Of a DNA stretch of 64,000 nucleotides, positions 59,186 to 64,000 are shown in pieces (within the stretch, counting starts at the first letter, position 1; each line of letters begins with the position of its first letter). Position numbers and translations under genes: made by a program. The notes beneath the pieces were generated by a model that saw only the letters and a list, made by a program, of their open reading frames with translations, was not told the DNA's origin and did not search any database. The stretch comes from an uncultured Luteitalea sp. (GTDB lineage Bacteria; Acidobacteriota; Vicinamibacteria; Vicinamibacterales; Vicinamibacteraceae). The DNA lies in the NCBI GenBank assembly GCA_934541105.1, contig CAKTDA010000002.1, positions 523,077-587,076 of the forward strand, given 5' to 3'.

Positions 59186-61195
59186 CTACCTGAGACGCCA
59201 GATCTCGGCGCCGGCGACGGCGGCCTCCGGCTCGGCGTGGTGCGCGCGCAGCCACTCGCGCATGGCTGACGGTTCGGCGGGCGTCGGCCAGGCCGCGGGG
59301 TGCAGCACGACGTGCGTCGTGCCGCGCGCGCGGAGGGCGTCCATGGCGCCCTCCGTCTTGCCCGGGAGCGCCGCGAGCATCTGGTCGAGCGCGAGGAAGC
59401 CGGGCGGCATGTCGCCGCTGAAGCCGTTGACGCGGGCCTTCCAGTGCCCGGCCGAGAGGTACTGCCATCGGACCTCGTACGGGAGGGACCCGAACGGCAG
59501 GTCCACGAGGACGGCATCGGCAGGCAGCGCCGCAAGCGCGCGTGCGAGCGGGTGTTCGGCCGGTCGCGGCGGCAGCGGCTCGGTGATCGGCGCGAGTGGC
59601 GCGGGATCGATGTGCAGGTCGATGGGGATTGGTGCCGGCCAGCTTTCGGCGAGGAACGCGGCAGCGAGCACGCCGCTCGCGACGAGCCCGGCACGCCGGC
59701 GCGACAGCTCCGCGACCGCGAGGCCGCCGAGCACGCTGAGGGCCAGCGCGGTGAGCATCGCAATTCGCGGCGGCACGCGCAGCGCGTCGGCGCCCGGCAC
59801 GCCGTGGTAGACCGCGGCGTACAGGGACGGCCATGACGCCGCGACGCGGCCGCCGATCCTGACGACAGGGCCGAACGACAGCCACACGGTCGCCAGTGCA
59901 AGCGCGAGCCAGAGGACGACGGGCTGTTGCGGGTCGTCGCGCAGCAGCCGGCGCGCGCGGGGTGACGCGGCGAGCAGCACGAGCCCGCTGAGCGCAAGGC
60001 CCACGAGCAGCCGCGTGCCGTCCGTGATGCTGATGGTCACGGCCCCGAGGTGCAGGCGCGCCACTCCGGCAAACAGCGCGAGCCCGATTGCCACCACGTG
60101 GCCGACCGTCAGCACGCACGCGACGACAGACAGCGTGCGTCTCGTCGTCGCTGCACGGTCGCGCACTGCTGGACTCGCGCCACGAGTCAGTTTCCCGCCC
60201 GCACGCCAGCGCCTCGCTCCGACGAGCGCCAGCAGCAGCACGACGAGCACGACGGGCACGAGTCCCGGGAACAGGTCGCCTTCGGGGCGGACGATCGTCT
60301 GCAGGCGGGATCCCCAGAATCGCAGCTGGTCGTTGGCGGTGAACCACGCCTGCGTGTCGGCCCCGTACGAGACGACGGCGGCGAGCGGGCGCGGCGGCTG
60401 GCCGAGGGCGCGGAGCTGTGCGTAGGGATACAGGAACGGTGCGGTGATTGCGATGCCGATCGCGGCAATCGCCAGAGGCCCCAGCCAGGCGCGCGGGTCG
60501 CGCAGGCGGCGCCGCAGGGCGACCTGCGCGATCACGTACGGCGGCAGCCACAGGGCGGCATACACGAGGAAGTAGCCGTTGGAGAGGTTCTGCGCGGCAA
60601 GTGCGAGGCCGCCGATCGCGACGTATCGGCGGCGCCCGCGCTCCCACCATTCGTGCAGGGCCCAGAGGACGAACGGCATCCACTGCGACGAGAGCACCTG
60701 CAGGTGCGGCGCCTGGTTGACCCGGTAGAGCGCGAACCCGTAGAGGAGGCCGGCGACGAAGGCTGCGGGCACATGCCGCGTGAGGGCGCGCACGAGCAGG
60801 AACGCGCCGACGGCCGAGAGCACGAACAACGACAGGAAGAGCAGGTTGTACGTGAGGATCAGGTTACCCGTCGCGGCGTGGATGGGCGCGCCCTGGAGCG
60901 CCTGCGCCACGAGCAGCTCGGAGTGCCCGATCGCGTACGGCGACGGATGGAAGATGTTGGGATGCCACCAGTCGGCAAGCGCGCCCGTGTCGCCGCGCAC
61001 GAGGCGCCCCGCCTGGTGGAAGTGCCACGCGAGGATCCAGCAGTTCAGGAGCGAGTCGCCGAGGTCCCAGGGCAGGCGGTGCGTCAGGCCGGCGGCGAGC
61101 GGCCACGTCCAGGCGATCGCGACGAGCGTGTAGGCGGCAATCGCCCATGCGAGACCGCGCCAGGCGCCGTACGGGCTCGCCGCGGCCGTGTCCAC
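59186..61195 (-). CDS. GT-C-like polytopic membrane protein, paralogue of the gene at 42181
   Basis: A 669-residue protein with about thirteen membrane segments and a soluble C-terminal domain. The first loop (WDLGDSLLNCWILAWHFHQAGRLVRGDTGALADWWHPNIFHPSPYAIGHSE) and LQVLSSQWMPFVLWALHEWWERGRRRY parallel the protein at 42181-43872 (HPVERTFAFSD, LQWSQWMPLACWALH). The tail also agrees: VLVDLPFGSLPYEVRWQYLSAGHWKARVNGFSGDMPPGF, LRARGTTHVVLHPAAW. I chose GTG 61195; it lies 11 bases after the aminotransferase stop, so the genes are likely co-transcribed. It probably transfers a sugar or lipid from a polyprenyl carrier, but the substrate is unknown. Confidence 0.75.
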   Translation of the reverse strand: MDTAAASPYGAWRGLAWAIAAYTLVAIAWTWPLAAGLTHRLPWDLGDSLLNCWILAWHFHQAGRLVRGDTGALADWWHPNIFHPSPYAIGHSELLVAQALQGAPIHAATGNLILTYNLLFLSLFVLSAVGAFLLVRALTRHVPAAFVAGLLYGFALYRVNQAPHLQVLSSQWMPFVLWALHEWWERGRRRYVAIGGLALAAQNLSNGYFLVYAALWLPPYVIAQVALRRRLRDPRAWLGPLAIAAIGIAITAPFLYPYAQLRALGQPPRPLAAVVSYGADTQAWFTANDQLRFWGSRLQTIVRPEGDLFPGLVPVVLVVLLLALVGARRWRAGGKLTRGASPAVRDRAATTRRTLSVVACVLTVGHVVAIGLALFAGVARLHLGAVTISITDGTRLLVGLALSGLVLLAASPRARRLLRDDPQQPVVLWLALALATVWLSFGPVVRIGGRVAASWPSLYAAVYHGVPGADALRVPPRIAMLTALALSVLGGLAVAELSRRRAGLVASGVLAAAFLAESWPAPIPIDLHIDPAPLAPITEPLPPRPAEHPLARALAALPADAVLVDLPFGSLPYEVRWQYLSAGHWKARVNGFSGDMPPGFLALDQMLAALPGKTEGAMDALRARGTTHVVLHPAAWPTPAEPSAMREWLRAHHAEPEAAVAGAEIWRLR

Positions 61196-61206
61196 GTGCG
61201 CGCGAC

Positions 61207-62436
61207 CTACGCGAGGCCCGTGCGACCGGCAAGGAACTCGCGCGTGAACTCGCCCACCTTGTCGTAGATCCGGTGGAGATCGTCGGGCGAGGCGAGGAAG
61301 ACCACGCGGAAGCAGCCCATGGACGGATCGGTGCCGAACCCGGAGCCGAACACCGTGAGTACGCCGGTGGCCCGCAGCAGGCCGAGCACGAAGTCCACGT
61401 CCGTGCGGCCCGGCGGCAGCGCCACCTGCGGCATCGCATAGAACGCGCCCCGCGGCCGCACGCACGTGATCCCCTCGATCGCATTCAACCGCGTCGTCGT
61501 GATCTCCGCGCGCTCCTGCAACTGGGCACGCAGCGTCGCCTGGTGCGACCGGTCCTCCCGCAGCGCCGCGGTGATGGCGTACTGGACGGGACCCGGGCTG
61601 CAGAGCCGTCCGTCGGCGAGCTTGCGCAGGCCTCCGAGCAATCCGTCGAGGCGCGGCGTGCGACCGACCACCATCCAGCCCGCGCGCCAGCCCGGCGCCA
61701 GGTACGCCTTGGACAGCGACGAGTACGAGATCACGGCGGCATCGGGATCGATGAGCCCCAGCGGCTCGACCGGGCCGTCGTACGCGAGGTCGGCATAGAC
61801 CTCGTCGGCCACCAGCAGCAGCCCGTGCCGCTCCGAGAACTCCACGAGGCGGCGGCGGACGTCCTGCGGGTACACCGCGCCCGTCGGGTTGTTGGGATCG
61901 ATCACGACGAGCGCCCGCGTGCGGCTCGTGACGAGCGTTGCCAGGTGATCGAGGTCCGGTATCCAGCCGTTGGCCGGATCGGTGCGGTAGTAGCGCTCGA
62001 CGGCACCGAGCTTGGCAATCACGGCCGTGTAGAGCGGATATGTCGGCGTCGGGACGAGCACCTCGTCGCCCGCGTTGAGCAGCGCGGTCAGCGTGAGCTC
62101 GATGCCTTCCGAGGTGCCCGACGTCAGCAGCACGCGCTCGGGATCGGTCGGCAGGCCCCGTTCGGTGAAGTCGTCGGCCACGGCGCGGCGCGCCTCGAGG
62201 ATGCCGGGCGACGGCGTGTAGCCGTTATGACCATCGCGAAGGGCCCGCGCCACGGCGTCGACGAGATGAGGCGGCGTCACGAACCCGAACGGAATCGGGT
62301 CGCCGATGTTCAGGTACTCGACCTTCCGGCCGGCAGCCTCCACCTTCCTCGCCTCGACCACGATGTTCCGGATCGCATAGCTGAACCCGCTGACCCTGTC
62401 TGCAACGGGCAGCGGCGTGCTGGTGTCGGTTGCCAT
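61207..62436 (-). CDS. Pyridoxal-phosphate aminotransferase, class I/II (alanine aminotransferase-like)
   Basis: A 409-residue fold-type I aminotransferase. Landmarks: YLNIGDPIPFGFVTPPHLVDAVARAL, GYTPSPGILEARRAVA, TSGTSEGIELTLTALLN, VLVPTPTYPLYTAV, VVIDPNNPTGAVYPQ (Asn and Pro), VADEVYADLAYDG, and the PLP lysine in ISYSSLSKAYLAPGWRAGWMV. The phrase DPIPFGF with the S-S-L-S-K-A-Y-L-A-P-G-W-R segment is that of the AlaA/alanine-glutamate transaminase branch. ATG 62436 gives the expected MATDTSTPLPVADRVSGFSYAIRNIV. The gene heads the transcript that also carries the GT-C-like gene. Confidence 0.9.
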   Translation of the reverse strand: MATDTSTPLPVADRVSGFSYAIRNIVVEARKVEAAGRKVEYLNIGDPIPFGFVTPPHLVDAVARALRDGHNGYTPSPGILEARRAVADDFTERGLPTDPERVLLTSGTSEGIELTLTALLNAGDEVLVPTPTYPLYTAVIAKLGAVERYYRTDPANGWIPDLDHLATLVTSRTRALVVIDPNNPTGAVYPQDVRRRLVEFSERHGLLLVADEVYADLAYDGPVEPLGLIDPDAAVISYSSLSKAYLAPGWRAGWMVVGRTPRLDGLLGGLRKLADGRLCSPGPVQYAITAALREDRSHQATLRAQLQERAEITTTRLNAIEGITCVRPRGAFYAMPQVALPPGRTDVDFVLGLLRATGVLTVFGSGFGTDPSMGCFRVVFLASPDDLHRIYDKVGEFTREFLAGRTGLA

Positions 62437-62626
62437 TGCGGGATTGTAGCCCCTACAGGTTCGCTCTCGCCGGGACGAGATGTCGGTATGAGCTTGTGTG
62501 TAATTACTGCTCGATTGTGTGGTTCTTACACGATTTTGCTCGTCCGTTGTGCCGCTTTTGTCCTCATCCTGTGGCATTTCGGGGCTCGACCGAGCTGGCA
62601 ACAATCTTGATGGAGTGGAGTACGTC
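62437..62626. promoter_or_regulatory. AT-richer divergent intergenic region, probable promoters
   Basis: 190 bases between the divergent aminotransferase and VWA-protein genes. The part 62490-62560 is the most AT-rich stretch in the window (TTGTGTGTAATTAC, GATTGTGTGGTTCTTACACG, GATTTTGC). It contains two TTGTGT hexamers that could be -35 boxes, but I cannot place a convincing -10 at the proper spacing. GGAG lies 7 bases before the VWA ATG. Confidence 0.4.
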
Positions 62627-63613
62627 ATGCGCAAGTCCTGGACGATTGTCGGACTCGTGAGCGTGCTGACCGCCTCGCTGGCGGCGGCACCGCTGCACGC
62701 GCAGGAACCGGCGTCGCCCTCAGGCTTCGAGGAGTCGACCGCGCAGCCGACGTTCAAGGCGACCGTGAGCCTCGTGTCTGTGAACGCCGTTGTGAAGGAC
62801 CGGCGGGGCCGCCCCGTACGCGACCTGAAGCGGGAAGACTTCCAGGTGCTCGAGAACGGCGCGCCGCAGCCCATCGTGGACTTCGGCTACTCGGACCAGG
62901 GCCCCGTGTCGTTCGGCATCCTCGTCGACCAGAGCGGCAGCATGAACCTCTCGCGCAACCTCGATCACGCGCGCGAGGTGATCAAGCACCTGCTGGCCTG
63001 GTTCGATGCCGGCAAGGACGAAGTCGCGCTGTTTGCGTTCGACAGGGAACTGAGTGAAGTCCAGCCGTTCTCGAGCGACGCCTCGGAGGTCCTCTCGTCG
63101 CTGCCGAAGCTGACGGCTTACGGCACGACGGCGCTGTACGACGCGATCGCGAGCACGGCCGAACGGCTGCAGGAGCGGCCGACGAAGCGCCGCGCCGTGG
63201 TGGTCGTGACCGACGGGCTCGACACCGCGAGCACGAAGACCGCGAGCGACGTCTCGGGCATCGCCAGCGCCATCGACGTGCCTGTCTATGTGGTGGTGGT
63301 CACGCCGCCGCACAACAACCCGCAGCGGGGCGGCACGCCGCTGCAAACCGGTGGGGAGCCGATCACCACGCGGCTCGCCAACCTCGCCTACTGGACGGGC
63401 GGGGACATGCTCGTGGCTTCAACACCTGCCGAGACGAGCGTCATCGCCCGACGCCTCGTCGTGGACCTCCGACACCAGTACCTCCTGGCGTTCGAGTCGT
63501 CCACGCGCGAGGGGTGGCACCAGGTGGCCGTACGGACACGCAACCCGGCCCTGCAGGTACGGGCCCGCTCAGGCTACTTCGCCCAGCCGTCGTCGGACGG
63601 CAACGAGAACTGA
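62627..63613 (+). CDS. Exported VWFA-related Acidobacterial-domain protein
   Basis: A 328-residue protein with signal peptide (WTIVGLVSVLTASLAAAPLHAQ). The N-terminal part (VSLVSVNAVVKDRRGRPVRDLKREDFQVLENGAPQPIVDF) is the hallmark of the VWFA-related family abundant in Acidobacteriota. The von Willebrand A fold follows, with the metal site DQSGSMNLS (DxSxS), TAYGTTALYDAIA (Thr) and VVVTDGLD (Asp). The C-terminal ending HQVAVRTRNPALQVRARSGYF is also typical. It probably binds a protein partner at the cell surface. ATG 62627 has GGAG 7 bases upstream. It is the clearest lineage marker in the window. Confidence 0.92.
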   Translation: MRKSWTIVGLVSVLTASLAAAPLHAQEPASPSGFEESTAQPTFKATVSLVSVNAVVKDRRGRPVRDLKREDFQVLENGAPQPIVDFGYSDQGPVSFGILVDQSGSMNLSRNLDHAREVIKHLLAWFDAGKDEVALFAFDRELSEVQPFSSDASEVLSSLPKLTAYGTTALYDAIASTAERLQERPTKRRAVVVVTDGLDTASTKTASDVSGIASAIDVPVYVVVVTPPHNNPQRGGTPLQTGGEPITTRLANLAYWTGGDMLVASTPAETSVIARRLVVDLRHQYLLAFESSTREGWHQVAVRTRNPALQVRARSGYFAQPSSDGNEN

Positions 63614-63635
63614 CCGCATCACGAGGAGAACACAC

Positions 63636-64000
63636 ATGCATCGAGCCCTGATTGCCCTGACCATCAGCGCGCTGGCCGTGACCGGCACGTCGGCCTGCGC
63701 CACCAAGAAGTTCGTCAACACCCGCGTCGGCGAAGTGGACGAGCGCGTCACCGGCGTGTCCGGTGAAGTGGAGAAGAACCAGCAGCGCATCAACGAAGTG
63801 GACCAGAAGGCCGGCGCGGCTGGCGACGCGGCCCGCGCGGCCGATGCGCGTGCGGCGGCAGCGGGCGAAGCGGCTGGCGCGGCCCGCACGGCCGCCGATG
63901 CCGCCGGGACTCGCGTGGACGCCATGGACAAGGCCGGCCGCGAGCTCGACGAATTCGAGTTCGCCTCCTGGCTCATGTATCCGAAGGTCTTCACGGATTT
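63636..64000 (+). CDS. Coiled-coil lipoprotein, partial (runs off the window)
   Basis: At least 121 residues; the frame is open at the window end. The N-terminus is a lipoprotein signal ending L-A-V-T-G-T-S-A-C21. It is followed by a helical region with VNTRVGEVDERVTGVSGEVEKNQQRINEVDQKAG and Ala/Arg-rich heptads, reminiscent of Lpp-type and OmpA-family N-terminal coiled coils. The end (FEFASWLMYPKVFTDF) begins another segment, and an OmpA-like domain may follow outside. GAGGAG lies 9 bases before the ATG. It is co-directional with the VWA gene, 22 bases downstream. Confidence 0.8.
   Translation, partial: MHRALIALTISALAVTGTSACATKKFVNTRVGEVDERVTGVSGEVEKNQQRINEVDQKAGAAGDAARAADARAAAAGEAAGAARTAADAAGTRVDAMDKAGRELDEFEFASWLMYPKVFTD

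Overview
The window is GC-rich, densely coded bacterial chromosome. The best taxonomic clue is the secreted von Willebrand A protein at 62627-63613, which has the N-terminal pattern of the 'VWFA-related Acidobacterial domain' family. Outer-membrane proteins, lipoproteins, an alpha-type glutamine synthetase and Tat-exported sugar enzymes fit a Gram-negative soil acidobacterium, probably Vicinamibacteria. That lineage assignment is inference. No rRNA, tRNA, CRISPR array, IS element or phage gene was recognised.

Layout. 1-109: end of a MIP18/SufT-like gene. 74-6656: a TetR repressor divergent from a complete tripartite RND pump (adaptor, inner-membrane pump, outer-membrane factor), with a TetR-type palindrome between them. 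6688-9143: a BamE-like periplasmic protein and a Tat-exported glycosidase. 9159-13555: a sugar-acid module made of a GntP permease divergent from an IlvD/Edd dehydratase and a DapA-family lyase. 13663-20453: a compact co-directional six-gene operon with overlapping or nearly abutting genes. It encodes a sigma-like protein, an unknown protein, a Lon-type (S16) protease, an SMC/Rad50-like ATPase with a zinc hook, a small helical protein and a DUF3293 protein. 20442-21097: a VapBC-type toxin-antitoxin pair. The operon plus the toxin-antitoxin pair is the accessory-looking part of the window and my candidate for an undescribed system.

21264-26463: a secreted rhodanese and sbcCD. 26575-31105: an NHL-propeller/M23 fusion, dodecin and a DEAD-box helicase. 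31213-35460: a RodZ-type HTH protein, an AI-2E-family permease, two uncharacterised proteins and a histone H1-like protein. 35582-42081: a porin, a secreted TIM-barrel isomerase, a GNAT, a UPF0182 membrane protein and a small beta-barrel. 42181-46696: a GT-C-like membrane protein, an S66 peptidase, and glutamine synthetase followed by a lone receiver domain. 46829-51534: a PDZ protein, a GAF sensor, a lipid kinase and a LecA-like lectin. 51589-58592: nuoG apart from other complex I genes, an M1 peptidase, a SpoIIE-type phosphatase and kbl. 58656-64000: a small membrane protein, a second GT-C-like protein, an aminotransferase, the VWA protein and the start of a coiled-coil lipoprotein.

Most genes are ordinary housekeeping or envelope genes. 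Intergenic spaces are short and hold small palindromes and short tandem repeats, several at convergent gene ends where they could act as terminators. Several starts are non-ATG (GTG, TTG), and two clearly coding genes have no canonical start at all. Gene boundaries given here were chosen from ribosome-binding sites, signal peptides and family N-termini.
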